A stretch of 64,000 bases of DNA, taken from Mesorhizobium sp. ORS 3359 (GTDB lineage: Bacteria > Pseudomonadota > Alphaproteobacteria > Rhizobiales > Rhizobiaceae). The position numbers and the translations under genes were made by a program. The notes below the pieces were generated by a model. It was given only the letters and a program-made list of their open reading frames with translations. It had not been told where the DNA came from and searched no databases. Shown here piece after piece: positions 1 to 8,159 of the stretch (its first letter is position 1; every line of letters starts with the position of its first letter). Location of the stretch: the NCBI GenBank assembly GCA_000824845.1, contig CCNC01000074.1, positions 104,995-168,994 of the forward strand, read 5' to 3'.

Positions 1-199
1 GCGTCACCGCCGGATTGAGATGCGCGCCCGAGATCGGGCCGATCGCATAGGCCGCGGCAATCAGGCCGATGCCGAACGCCAGGCCGATGCCTTCCTGTCC
101 GAGCGGCAGCGCGCCGCCGAACCCACCCGTGACCACGGAGGCCGTGCCGATGAACACCAACAAAAACGTGCCGAGAACTTCTGCCAGATAAGTCTTCAT
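1..199 (-). CDS. aqpZ: Aquaporin Z-type MIP channel, 5' part only (gene runs off the window)
   Basis: The minus strand encodes the first 66 residues of a major intrinsic protein, beginning MKTYLAEVLGTFLLVF and reaching the first NPA box in the context GAHLNPAVT at the window edge. That N-terminal helix and an NPA box about 60 residues in are typical of bacterial water channels of the inner membrane. A good ribosome site (GGAGAG) lies just before the ATG at 199. It is transcribed away from the rsmB-like gene. The second half, with the second NPA box and the selectivity-filter arginine, is outside the window, so water versus glycerol specificity cannot be judged. Confidence 0.85.
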   Translation of the reverse strand, partial: MKTYLAEVLGTFLLVFIGTASVVTGGFGGALPLGQEGIGLAFGIGLIAAAYAIGPISGAHLNPAVT

Positions 200-530
200 T
201 GCCCTCTCCTCATACGATCCGCCGAAATCACGTTTCCCGCGTCGCGAATCACCGCCAGAAGAGTATTCCCGCCGGAAACACTTGGAAAGCTGAGAGATTA
301 AGCCGGTAGGCTTGCTTGTGTATGTCAGGAAAGTACATTAGAGATCTTTCATATTCTGGTTGTTTGTTCTTGTTTTTTCCGTAGCGCCGCTTTCGATCGA
401 AAAACCGTTTGGGGAAATTGCGTCGCGCTGAAACCCTGTTTTACCGGCAAGCCGAATAGAATTGTTTCAATCCTAGCCTGAAAGGCTTTAAGAGCGGCTG
501 GAACCGATTTGCAGGAGCTGCGGAAACGGA
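200..530. other. Divergent intergenic region, no gene seen
   Basis: This 331-base stretch separates the divergently transcribed aquaporin and methyltransferase genes. Its middle (about 330-440) is T-rich compared with the flanks, which suits promoters facing both ways. I see no convincing small gene, RNA or repeat in it. Confidence 0.5.
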
Positions 531-1820
531 ATGCGATTGGGCGGAAGGCTGGCGGCGGCCATAGAGGTTCTTGAAGACATCGGCCGGCGCCACCGGCCGG
601 TGGCCGACGCTTTGCGCGACTGGGGCCTGTCGCATCGCTTCGCCGGCGGCGGCGATCGCGCCGCGATCGGCAACATCGTCTATGACGCGCTGCGCCGCAA
701 ACGCTCGGCCGGCTGGCTGTTCGACGAGGACACGCCGCGCGCCATCGGCTTCGGCGCGCTTCTCTTGGAGTGGGGGCAGACGGCGCAGTCGCTCAACGAC
801 GCGCTCGATGGCGACAAGTTCGCACCGCCGCTGCTCAGCGCCGGCGAGTTGAAGGCGGCGACCGAGCGCAGGCTTGCCGATGCGCCCGATGCCGTGCGGG
901 CGGATGTCCCGGACTGGTGCGCGCCGCTGCTCGAGCAAGCCTATGGCGACGTCTGGGTCGAGGAGGGCGCCGCTCTGGCGCAGCGCCCTCCGCTGGATCT
1001 CAGGGTCAACACGCTCCAGGCCGATCGCGCCAAGGTTCTGGCCGAGCTGCAGGGCACCGGCGCGGCACCCGCGGCGATCGCGCCGCATGGCATCCGTATC
1101 CCGCCCATCGATGGCGACGGCAGACATCCTAACGTGCAGGCCGAGCCCGCTTTCCAGAAAGGCTGGTTCGAAGTGCAGGACGAGGGCTCGCAGCTCGCCG
1201 CCGCGCTCGCGGGCGCCGAGCCCGGCATGCAGGTGCTAGACTATTGCGCCGGCGCCGGCGGCAAGACGCTGGCGCTGTCGGCCGAGATGGACAACAAAGG
1301 CCAGCTCTTTGCCCATGACGCTGAGAAGGTGCGGCTGGCGCCGATCTTTGAGCGCATCCGCCGTTCGCACAACCGCAACATTCAGGTCGTCAGCAAGCCG
1401 GCGGAGCTGGCGCCCCTTTCAGGCCATATGGACCTCGTGCTGATCGACGCGCCCTGCACCGGCAGCGGCACCTGGCGTCGCCGCCCGGACGCCAAATGGC
1501 GACTGACCGAGCGGCAGCTCGATGCCCGCAAGGCTGAGCAGCAGGCGATCCTCGACACGGCCCAGGCCTTCGTCAGGCCGGGCGGCCTGCTGGTCTACAT
1601 CACCTGCTCGGTGTTCGGGGCCGAAAACGGCGAGCAGGTCGCGGCGTTCCGCGAACGCCATGCAGGCTTTGCGCCGGTCGATCATCGCCAGCTCTGGGAC
1701 AGCCGCTTCCCCGGCCATAAAGGCGCCGCGCGCATTGCGGGCAACGGTGGTATCTCGCTGTCGCCGGCGCTGAGTGGCACTGACGGGTTTTATTTCCACG
1801 CCTTGCGCAAGGCAGTGTGA
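531..1820 (+). CDS. rsmB: RsmB/NOP-family rRNA (cytosine-5) methyltransferase
   Basis: The 429-residue protein has an N-terminal NusB-like part and a C-terminal Rossmann SAM-methyltransferase domain. Visible motifs are the SAM loop DYCAGAGGKT (about 237-246), the motif IV PCTGSGTW with Cys309, and the motif VI TCS with Cys359. These are the two cysteines used for m5C formation and product release in this family. The likely substrate is 16S rRNA (position 967 in E. coli), but paralogues exist and the exact target base is inferred. GCAGGAG lies upstream of the ATG. It stands alone, followed after about 96 bases by the thioesterase gene on the same strand. Confidence 0.85.
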   Translation: MRLGGRLAAAIEVLEDIGRRHRPVADALRDWGLSHRFAGGGDRAAIGNIVYDALRRKRSAGWLFDEDTPRAIGFGALLLEWGQTAQSLNDALDGDKFAPPLLSAGELKAATERRLADAPDAVRADVPDWCAPLLEQAYGDVWVEEGAALAQRPPLDLRVNTLQADRAKVLAELQGTGAAPAAIAPHGIRIPPIDGDGRHPNVQAEPAFQKGWFEVQDEGSQLAAALAGAEPGMQVLDYCAGAGGKTLALSAEMDNKGQLFAHDAEKVRLAPIFERIRRSHNRNIQVVSKPAELAPLSGHMDLVLIDAPCTGSGTWRRRPDAKWRLTERQLDARKAEQQAILDTAQAFVRPGGLLVYITCSVFGAENGEQVAAFRERHAGFAPVDHRQLWDSRFPGHKGAARIAGNGGISLSPALSGTDGFYFHALRKAV

Positions 1821-1916
1821 GGGGCTGCGCGATTTTGCTGCGCTGCAGCATAAAAGATTGCCTGTGCTGCCTGCCTCTGTAATAAGCTTCGCCAGCAAAA
1901 CGTGAGGCGTAGAACC

Positions 1917-2375
1917 ATGGCAGCCAAGATCGTACCCGCTCCCGACTTCGAGGAACGCGTCAGGACGTCCTTTGCCCGGCAGAAAGCCATGGCCACCATC
2001 GGCGCGGAGCTGACGCTGGTGACGCCCGGCATCATCGAAATCGAGATGCCTTACTCGGCTTCGCTCACCCAGCAGCACGGTTTCCTGCATGCCGGCGTCA
2101 TTTCCACCGCGCTGGACTCGGCGTGCGGCTACGCGGCCTTTTCGCTGATGCCGGAAAATTCCGGCGTGCTGACCATCGAATTCAAGGTGAACCTTTTGGC
2201 GCCGGGCAGGGGCGAGCGCTTCCTGTTCCGCGGCTCCGTGACGAAGCCCGGCCGCACCATCATCGTCGCCGACGGGCAGGCCTACGCCTTCGCCGCCGAC
2301 GGCGAGGCCAAGCTGATTGCTACGATGACCGGAACGATGATGACAGTGGTCGGCCGCGACGGGATCGAGGGGTGA
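1917..2375 (+). CDS. PaaI-family hotdog thioesterase
   Basis: A 152-residue single hotdog domain with the family helix signature HGFLHAGVISTALDSACGYA (about 47-66), followed by a strand carrying TIEFKVNLLAPGRG. Members hydrolyse acyl-CoA, often phenylacetyl-CoA intermediates, but this one's substrate is unknown. I chose the ATG at 1917, preceded by GAGG. An in-frame GTG at 1902 would add five residues that look non-native (RRRT). No paa genes are nearby, so a phenylacetate role is not supported by context. Confidence 0.85.
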   Translation: MAAKIVPAPDFEERVRTSFARQKAMATIGAELTLVTPGIIEIEMPYSASLTQQHGFLHAGVISTALDSACGYAAFSLMPENSGVLTIEFKVNLLAPGRGERFLFRGSVTKPGRTIIVADGQAYAFAADGEAKLIATMTGTMMTVVGRDGIEG

Positions 2376-2507
2376 GGAGCGGACGAACAGCCCCAAATGG
2401 GCTTTTCGAGCAACGAACGCCCGGAGCTATGGCGCAGGGCCGGCAGGCGGCGAGGGTACGTTGCCGCTTTCCTTTTCGTAGTGGTAACAAACAGGGGTGG
2501 AGCCGCC

Positions 2508-3149
2508 ATGACCTTCGAAATGTCACGCCTGTCGGAAAAGTCCGTTCTCTTCGTGATGGCGGTGGAGGCCGAATACGGCCCGCATCTGAAAAGCCTGTTC
2601 ACGCCGTTGATGACTGGTGTCGGTCCGGTCGAGGCTGCTGTGCGGCTGAGCGCCGAACTCGCGGCGTTGAAGGCCGAAGGAGCGCTCCCGGACCTGATCG
2701 TCTCGCTGGGCTCGGCAGGCAGCCGCGAGCTGGAACAGACCGAAATCTACCAGGCCGTGTCGGTGAGCTATCGCGACATGGACGCTTCGCCGCTCGGCTT
2801 CGAGAAGGGGGCGACGCCTTTCCTCGATCTGCCGGTGACGGTGCCGCTGCCTTTCGTCATCCCGGGCATCAAGACCGCCTCGCTCTCTACCGGCGGCGCG
2901 ATCGTCTCCGGCGCCGCTTACGACGCGATCGATGCCGACATGGTCGACATGGAGACTTTCGCCTGCCTGCGCGCCTGCCAGCTCTTCGGCGTGCCGCTGA
3001 TTGGGCTGCGCGGCATTTCCGACGGCGCGGCCGATCTCAGGCACGTCAACGACTGGACGGAATATCTGCACATCATCGATGAGAAGCTGGCCGCGGCCAT
3101 CGGCTTGCTGGAACAGGCGATCGAATCCCGCGCGATCCGGCTGGCATAG
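2508..3149 (+). CDS. mtnN: 5'-methylthioadenosine/S-adenosylhomocysteine nucleosidase family
   Basis: A 213-residue nucleoside phosphorylase-fold protein. Recognisable parts are the early VMAVEAEYG strand with the general-acid-type Glu, the nucleotide loop SLGSAGS, the ADMVDMETFACL segment (ribose-binding Met-Glu, usually VEMEGAA) and the end motif LRGISDGA with the catalytic Asp. The family cleaves MTA or SAH to adenine and a thioribose compound, clearing by-products of methylation. The ATG at 2508 is preceded by AGGGGTGGAG. A much longer in-frame extension back to 2397 lacks family sequence. It lies 70 bases before guaA, another purine gene, and may be co-transcribed with it. Confidence 0.8.
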   Translation: MTFEMSRLSEKSVLFVMAVEAEYGPHLKSLFTPLMTGVGPVEAAVRLSAELAALKAEGALPDLIVSLGSAGSRELEQTEIYQAVSVSYRDMDASPLGFEKGATPFLDLPVTVPLPFVIPGIKTASLSTGGAIVSGAAYDAIDADMVDMETFACLRACQLFGVPLIGLRGISDGAADLRHVNDWTEYLHIIDEKLAAAIGLLEQAIESRAIRLA

Positions 3150-3219
3150 GCGCAAAAGGACGCAAGGCCGCGGCGCTGAGCCCATTGCGCCGACTCGTTT
3201 CTTTCTCTAAAGGCTCGCC

Positions 3220-4797
3220 ATGACGACAGCCAATCATCCCGACACCGTACTGCCCGACACTGTCCTGATCATCGATTTCGGCAGCCAGTTCACGCAGCTC
3301 ATCGCCCGCCGCATCCGCGAGGCCGGCGTCTTTTCCGAGATCGTGCCGTTCCAATCGGCCGAAGCGGCCTTCAAGCGCATCAATCCCAAAGCGGTGATCC
3401 TGTCGGGCGGTCCGGCCTCGACCACTGACATCGGCAGCCCGCGCGCGCCGCAGATCGTGTTCGACGCCGGCGTGCCGGTGCTCGGCATCTGTTACGGCCA
3501 GATGGCGCTTTGCGTGCAGATGGGCGGCGTCGCCGAAAGCTCCAACCACCGCGAGTTCGGCCGCGCCTTCGTCGAGATCGAGAAGGAGAGCCCGCTGTTC
3601 GAGGGCCTCTGGGCGCCCGGCCAGCGCCACCAGGTGTGGATGAGCCATGGCGACCGTGTCATCGAACTGCCGCCGGGCTTCAAGGTGCTCGGCAAGTCGG
3701 AAAGCTCGCCCTTCGCCATCTTCGGCGATATCGAGCGCAAGATGTACGGCATCATGTTCCATCCGGAAGTGGTGCACACGCCGGACGGCGCCCGGCTCTT
3801 GAGAAACTTCGTCCACAATATCGCCGGCATCGAGGGCGACTGGACGATGCGCGCCTATCGCGAGCACGCGGTGGAAACGATCCGCAAGCAGGTCGGCAAG
3901 GGCAAGGTGATCTGCGCGCTTTCGGGCGGCGTAGACTCCTCGGTCGCCGCACTTCTGATCCACGAGGCGGTCGGCGATCAGCTGACCTGCATCCTCGTCG
4001 ACCACGGCCTGATGCGCAAGGACGAGGCGCAAAGCGTGGTGGAGATGTTCCGCCAGCACTACAACCTGCCGCTGATCCTGGTCGATGCGTCCGACCGCTT
4101 CATCTCCGCGCTGGAAGGCGAGGCCGATCCGGAGAAGAAGCGCAAGACCATCGGCCGCCTGTTCATCGAGGTGTTCGAGGAAGAGGCCAAGAAGCTCGGC
4201 GGCGCCGATTTCCTGGCGCAGGGCACGCTCTATCCCGATGTCATCGAGAGCGTTTCCTTCTCCGGCGGCCCGTCGGTGACGATCAAGTCGCACCACAATG
4301 TCGGCGGCCTGCCCGAGCGCATGAACATGAAGCTGGTCGAGCCGCTGCGCGAACTGTTCAAGGACGAGGTGAGGGCGCTGGGCAAGGAGCTCGGCCTGCC
4401 CGAAAGCTTCATCGGCCGCCATCCCTTCCCAGGCCCGGGGCTTGCCATTCGCTGCCCGGGCGGCATCACGCGCGAGAAGCTGGAGATCCTGCGCGAGGCC
4501 GATGCCATCTATCTCGACGAGATACGCAAGGCCGGCCTCTACGACGCCATCTGGCAGGCCTTCGCCGTGCTGCTTCCGGTGCAGACCGTCGGCGTGATGG
4601 GCGACGGCCGCACCTACGAGTTCGTCTGCGCGCTGCGCGCCGTGACCTCCGTCGACGGCATGACGGCCGACTTCTACCACTACGACATGAACTTCCTGGG
4701 TGCGGCCGCCACGCGCATCATCAACGAGGTCAAGGGCATCAATCGCGTCGTCTACGACGTGACCTCGAAGCCGCCCGGCACCATCGAGTGGGAATGA
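3220..4797 (+). CDS. guaA: GMP synthase (glutamine-hydrolysing)
   Basis: Full-length 525-residue enzyme that converts XMP, glutamine and ATP to GMP in the cytoplasm. The class I glutamine amidotransferase half has nucleophile Cys91 (GICYGQ) and His181/Glu183 (HPE). The ATP pyrophosphatase half has the P-loop SGGVDSS at 235-241. The C-terminal dimerisation domain ends in KPPGTIEWE, the usual terminus. The gene is intact although an integrase gene begins 316 bases downstream. guaA 3' ends are known attachment sites for genomic islands, so its last bases may be contributed by the element. I did not find a second copy of this end elsewhere in the window. Confidence 0.97.
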   Translation: MTTANHPDTVLPDTVLIIDFGSQFTQLIARRIREAGVFSEIVPFQSAEAAFKRINPKAVILSGGPASTTDIGSPRAPQIVFDAGVPVLGICYGQMALCVQMGGVAESSNHREFGRAFVEIEKESPLFEGLWAPGQRHQVWMSHGDRVIELPPGFKVLGKSESSPFAIFGDIERKMYGIMFHPEVVHTPDGARLLRNFVHNIAGIEGDWTMRAYREHAVETIRKQVGKGKVICALSGGVDSSVAALLIHEAVGDQLTCILVDHGLMRKDEAQSVVEMFRQHYNLPLILVDASDRFISALEGEADPEKKRKTIGRLFIEVFEEEAKKLGGADFLAQGTLYPDVIESVSFSGGPSVTIKSHHNVGGLPERMNMKLVEPLRELFKDEVRALGKELGLPESFIGRHPFPGPGLAIRCPGGITREKLEILREADAIYLDEIRKAGLYDAIWQAFAVLLPVQTVGVMGDGRTYEFVCALRAVTSVDGMTADFYHYDMNFLGAAATRIINEVKGINRVVYDVTSKPPGTIEWE

Positions 4798-5113
4798 GGC
4801 GGCGTCGTTCTCTGACTTTCGGTGGCTATCTAGGCAAGCTCCGTAAACCTCTGAAGTAAATCAATTTTCCTTTTAGGCTCTATCGCCAACTATCGCCCCT
4901 AAGCGGAAGCATCTGACGGTAAATCTGACGGTACGTTCTTTTCCGCCCTCCCTCTTTCCGCCCATACCGTCATGTCGCCGAATTTCTAGGTCATTCTAAC
5001 TTTTCCAGACAAGCCTTTGAAATATAAGGATTACCAACAAAGGTTGACGGTAAAATTTTTGACGGTAAAATTGGCGTTAGATCGATTTGTGTTTCCCAAT
5101 TTTTTGTGGGGCC
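4798..5113. other. Probable left attachment and recombinase-binding region of the island
   Basis: This gene-free stretch joins guaA to the integrase. It is more AT-rich than guaA and carries five copies of TGACGGTA, listed separately. Its position between a known integration target and a tyrosine recombinase gene suggests attL plus arm-type binding sites and the integrase promoter. No tRNA is present. The crossover site itself cannot be placed without the other end or an empty-site relative. Confidence 0.5.
4914..5067. repeat. Five copies of TGACGGTA in front of the integrase
   Basis: Exact copies of the octamer lie at 4914-4921, 4926-4933, 5045-5052 and 5060-5067 on the plus strand, and one inverted copy (TACCGTCA) at 4965-4972. 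They form two close pairs, 12 and 15 bases apart, with the inverted copy between them. Four copies continue into A or AAA. Short repeats spaced by about one helical turn next to an integrase are typical of arm-type integrase or excisionase sites. That role is inferred. Confidence 0.7.
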
Positions 5114-6367
5114 ATGTTAACCGACATTGCACTTAAGAAGCTGAAACCAAAGGAGAAAAAATACAAGGTTTCCGATCGTGACGGTATGTACGCGATGGTT
5201 TCTCCAACGGGGCAGATTGCATTTCGGTATGACTACCGGATGAATGGCCGGCGAGAGACCCTGACGCTGGGCCGCTACGGTGAGGGAGGTATCACGCTGG
5301 CGGAGGCGCGCGACCGCTGCCTCTCAGCGCGGAAGATGGTAGCGGCCGGAAAGTCCCCCGCGCAGGAAAAGCAGCGCGAAAAGCATCGGCTGCCAGCCAC
5401 GGCGACGTTCGGCGATGCAAGTAGACGCTGGTTCAAGGACGCAAAGATGGCGGAGAGCACCCGTTCGATGCGGAAAGCGATTTTCGATCGAGACATTTTG
5501 CCGATTTGGCAGAAAAGGCTCCTAACCGAGATTACAGCTGACGACCTGCGGGCACTCTGCGTGAGGGTGAAGGAGCGCGGCGCGCCTGCAACAGCCATTC
5601 ATATCCGGGATATCGTTAAGCAGATCTATGGTCACGCCATTCTGCATGGCAAAAAGATTAGCAATCCTGCGGACGAAGTGGGGCCGGCCTCGATAGCCAC
5701 GTTCGAGGCGAAAGATAGGGCACTGTCGCCCGCAGAGATCCGGATCATGCTGAAAGAGTTGGAGAATGTGCCAACGCTGCCGACCATTCGGCTTGGCCTA
5801 AAGCTTATCTTGCTCACGATGGTCCGCAAGGGTGAACTGCTCGACGCAACGTGGGAGGAGGTCGATTTCGAGAACGCCGTCTGGAATATACCAAAAGAAC
5901 GCATGAAGCGGAAGAAGCCGCATAATGTGTACTTGTCACGGCAATCGCTCGACATCATGATAGCGCTTAAAACTTGCGCGGCTAATTCGCGGTACGTGCT
6001 GCCGTCTCGCTACGATGCCGATGAAACAATGTCACGCGCGACCTTCAATCGCGTGACTGCAGCGATTGTCGAGCGGGCAAGGAAGCAAGATCTTCCACTT
6101 GCGCCCTTCACGGTGCACGATCTCCGGCGTACCGGGTCTACACTCTTGAACGAAATCGGGTTCAATCGCGACTGGATTGAAAAATGTCTTGCCCACGAAG
6201 ACGGCCGCTCATCGCGGGGCGTCTACAATAGGGCTGAATATGAGTTGCAGCGTCGTCATATGCTGCAGGAGTGGGCTGATATGGTCGACTCGTGGACGGC
6301 AGGCAAGAAGCACACGCCTGCACTTCAGCCGCCTACGGGAGCAGCGATTACGCTCGATCCGATTTGA
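5114..6367 (+). CDS. Tyrosine recombinase, DUF4102/P4-type island integrase
   Basis: A 417-residue integrase with the N-terminal DUF4102 arm-binding domain (LTDIALKKLKPKEKKYKVSD, then DGMYAMVSPTG), a core-binding domain, and a catalytic domain. Catalytic residues visible are Arg238 (MVRKGEL), His335 and Arg338 (HDLRRTG) and Tyr371 (RGVYNRAEY). The family integrates genomic islands and P4-like prophages. I chose ATG 5114 with GTGGGG upstream; an upstream TTG at 5087 adds unrelated residues. It is adjacent to guaA, and its 3' end overlaps the convergent AlpA-like gene by 20 bases. Codon use is less GC-biased than in guaA, consistent with transfer. Confidence 0.93.
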   Translation: MLTDIALKKLKPKEKKYKVSDRDGMYAMVSPTGQIAFRYDYRMNGRRETLTLGRYGEGGITLAEARDRCLSARKMVAAGKSPAQEKQREKHRLPATATFGDASRRWFKDAKMAESTRSMRKAIFDRDILPIWQKRLLTEITADDLRALCVRVKERGAPATAIHIRDIVKQIYGHAILHGKKISNPADEVGPASIATFEAKDRALSPAEIRIMLKELENVPTLPTIRLGLKLILLTMVRKGELLDATWEEVDFENAVWNIPKERMKRKKPHNVYLSRQSLDIMIALKTCAANSRYVLPSRYDADETMSRATFNRVTAAIVERARKQDLPLAPFTVHDLRRTGSTLLNEIGFNRDWIEKCLAHEDGRSSRGVYNRAEYELQRRHMLQEWADMVDSWTAGKKHTPALQPPTGAAITLDPI

Positions 6368-6707
6368 CCGGTCGGGTCTTTCGTAGTCTTACGTTGGGAG
6401 CTGGCCGGCTCTCGCTTTTTCCCGCATTTGACGCATTCCGCCGCTCTTCGATCCAAGCTTCGACTTCTTCCAAGTCCCAGACAACACAGCGGGGGCTGAG
6501 ATTGAAGCGGCGCGGGAATTCGCCGCGTTGCTCCATCTCATAGATTGTCGTGTCGGACAGCGGAACGATCTCTCTCAGCTGCGGCCGGCGTATGGTTCGC
6601 ATTACCCTACTCGCCGCAATGTGGGGCAAAGTCGGAAACAGGCTCTGCTGGCGATTTGTGGTATCCTCCGGTTTGTCGAACTCAGAAGACTGTTGCTGTT
6701 TGACCAT
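6348..6707 (-). CDS. AlpA/MerR-like excisionase-type DNA-binding regulator
   Basis: The C-terminal half has the AlpA pattern: REIVPLSDTTIYEMEQRGEFP, then VVWDLEEVEAWIEERR, a winged helix seen in phage and island regulators and excisionases. AlpA-type proteins commonly control the neighbouring P4-type integrase. The N-terminal 35 residues are low in recognisable features. The start is uncertain: ATG 6707 is used here, GTG 6746 would lengthen it and ATG 6602 would leave just the DNA-binding part. The gene is convergent with the integrase and overlaps its end by 20 bases. Confidence 0.75.
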   Translation of the reverse strand: MVKQQQSSEFDKPEDTTNRQQSLFPTLPHIAASRVMRTIRRPQLREIVPLSDTTIYEMEQRGEFPRRFNLSPRCVVWDLEEVEAWIEERRNASNAGKSESRPAPNVRLRKTRPVKSDRA

Positions 6708-6777
6708 TTGTGACACCCGAAGGGTTGGCTGTTCGTCAACAGTCACGCAAATATCCGAAGTCTCGTACAGCCTTCAA

Positions 6778-6978
6778 TTACGACCAGATATCCCCGCTAG
6801 CGAAACGCCTTACAGTTTGTAGGTATGTCTCGACCGCACCAGCAAACCAGTACCGCCAGTTCACCTGCCCCTTCAGGTCTTCGGACTTCGGACGACCCGC
6901 GCGATGGTCAGTTTTGGAAGCGGAGCGCCTTCGCCAGCTATGCCGATCAACTGGGCGAGGACAAAAATTGGTTTGCAT
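6778..6978 (-). CDS. Possible 66-residue protein coupled to jetD (doubtful)
   Basis: The ATG at 6978 overlaps the jetD stop codon as TGATG, the arrangement expected for translational coupling. The frame codes for a basic N-terminal half and an aromatic-rich end (VNWRYWFAGAVETYLQTV). I recognise no family and codon bias is weak. A competing plus-strand frame (6825-7007) covers the same bases. It could be a fifth accessory gene of the jet operon or chance. Confidence 0.25.
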   Translation of the reverse strand: MQTNFCPRPVDRHSWRRRSASKTDHRAGRPKSEDLKGQVNWRYWFAGAVETYLQTVRRFASGDIWS

Positions 6979-8159
6979 CACGAGGCTTGCCACTCGCTCT
7001 GGTGTAGGCGTGGAATAATAGGATCGAGTTCTTCCTGCTCTAAGTGTTTTGCATCAGGCTTTGCAAGGTACGCGATCAAATCAAAGAGGACCGATCCTTC
7101 AGCCCTGGCTACTCTGCTTGCCTTTTGATCTGGCTTACTACCGTGCTTTTCGGCCAAGTCGACGGTCATGAGGTGCGGGAGTAGTCTGCGGCCGAATGCT
7201 CTCTCAACTGTCAGGAAGATCCAGATGCCATCGGGATCGATGTCGGACCAGTGGTAAAAGGGTATGTCGTCGGGAAAGCGACCGGCGATCAAGCCTAATG
7301 CCTTCTGAACTCCCGTCGACGGATAGCCGCCGCCGTAGATGACCAGTCCTCGGCGGTCCGGATCTGCCTCAGTCACGTGCCTGACGAAGCTCGTGTAGTT
7401 CTCTACTACGAGGACGTATTCCGGGGTGCGGCTGAAGCCGACGGTGTTGATTGCTTCTGCGGGGACGCCAAGGAAGGATACGTCAGGCTGGGACGCTCCA
7501 AAAGTGATCGGTCCTGAAAGGAGGAGGGGAGGAGGCACCTTTTCCAGCCCAAGTGCACCGAGTGCTTCGCGGGGCGTGGCGCCCTCCGGGATGTTCGCGC
7601 CAACACCTCGAAGGACCTTTGCGACGGCTGCCTCCAGCCGTTCCAATGCTTTGCTATCGGAAACGGCCCTTCTGGAGAAAGTGCGATAGTCGAGTCCTAA
7701 GTGTTGCCGTCTGTATATCGCTTGCGCGAGGAGTAGCGCACGCTCGAGCGAACCTATGTCGCCGGGAGCAATTCCCGCCCACCGCCGATTTCTGGACCAG
7801 GCTTCAGCAGCTTCCCGCGCATGCTCAGCGAACGGGACAGCCAGCTCAGCTCGACGAAATAGATCCTCGAGCGCTGACGCCGAGCGCTCGCTGGAAGGTT
7901 TTCGTTCGACGAAACAGTAGAGCCTCGCCACGTCGGCGATGCGCACGAACTTGATTTCGCCGGCTCGCCGGCGCCCCATCTCCATTCGAAGCTCGATTGC
8001 ACCCGCCCGGCTTGCCTCTTCCAGCTTCTTCCGGAAACGGTCAGCCTCTCCGATATTTGAAAAGGCGCCGCTGTCCGGATAAGCACGTGCGCCTGCCCGA
8101 CCGTCTTCGTGCCTATCCAGCAGATAAGAAAGAAGTGCAATCGGATCGGTGAATTTCAC
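6978..8159 (-). CDS. jetD: Wadjet nuclease subunit JetD (TOPRIM-type, DUF3322/DUF2220)
   Basis: The 393-residue protein has an N-terminal helical wing (about 1-170) and a C-terminal TOPRIM-like domain. Candidate metal ligands are Glu253 (VVENYTSF) and the Asp cluster 306/308/310 (HWSDIDPDG), with the glycine turn IYGGGYPS at 275-281 between them. This agrees with the DUF2220 nuclease that cuts plasmid DNA once the JetABC SMC motor has looped it. The gene starts four bases inside jetC (ATGA overlap) and is the last clear gene of the jetABCD operon. All expected catalytic acids are present, so it appears active. Confidence 0.92.
   Translation of the reverse strand: MKFTDPIALLSYLLDRHEDGRAGARAYPDSGAFSNIGEADRFRKKLEEASRAGAIELRMEMGRRRAGEIKFVRIADVARLYCFVERKPSSERSASALEDLFRRAELAVPFAEHAREAAEAWSRNRRWAGIAPGDIGSLERALLLAQAIYRRQHLGLDYRTFSRRAVSDSKALERLEAAVAKVLRGVGANIPEGATPREALGALGLEKVPPPLLLSGPITFGASQPDVSFLGVPAEAINTVGFSRTPEYVLVVENYTSFVRHVTEADPDRRGLVIYGGGYPSTGVQKALGLIAGRFPDDIPFYHWSDIDPDGIWIFLTVERAFGRRLLPHLMTVDLAEKHGSKPDQKASRVARAEGSVLFDLIAYLAKPDAKHLEQEELDPIIPRLHQSEWQAS

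Noticed and set aside
3073..4680. Long open frame opposite guaA on the minus strand
   Set aside because: It mirrors guaA codon by codon, is rich in Arg/His/Asp as expected of GC-rich antisense, and has no ribosome site or family features.
6825..7007. 60-residue plus-strand frame between the AlpA-like gene and jetD
   Set aside because: No family, weak ribosome site and direct conflict with the jetD-coupled frame; neither is well supported.
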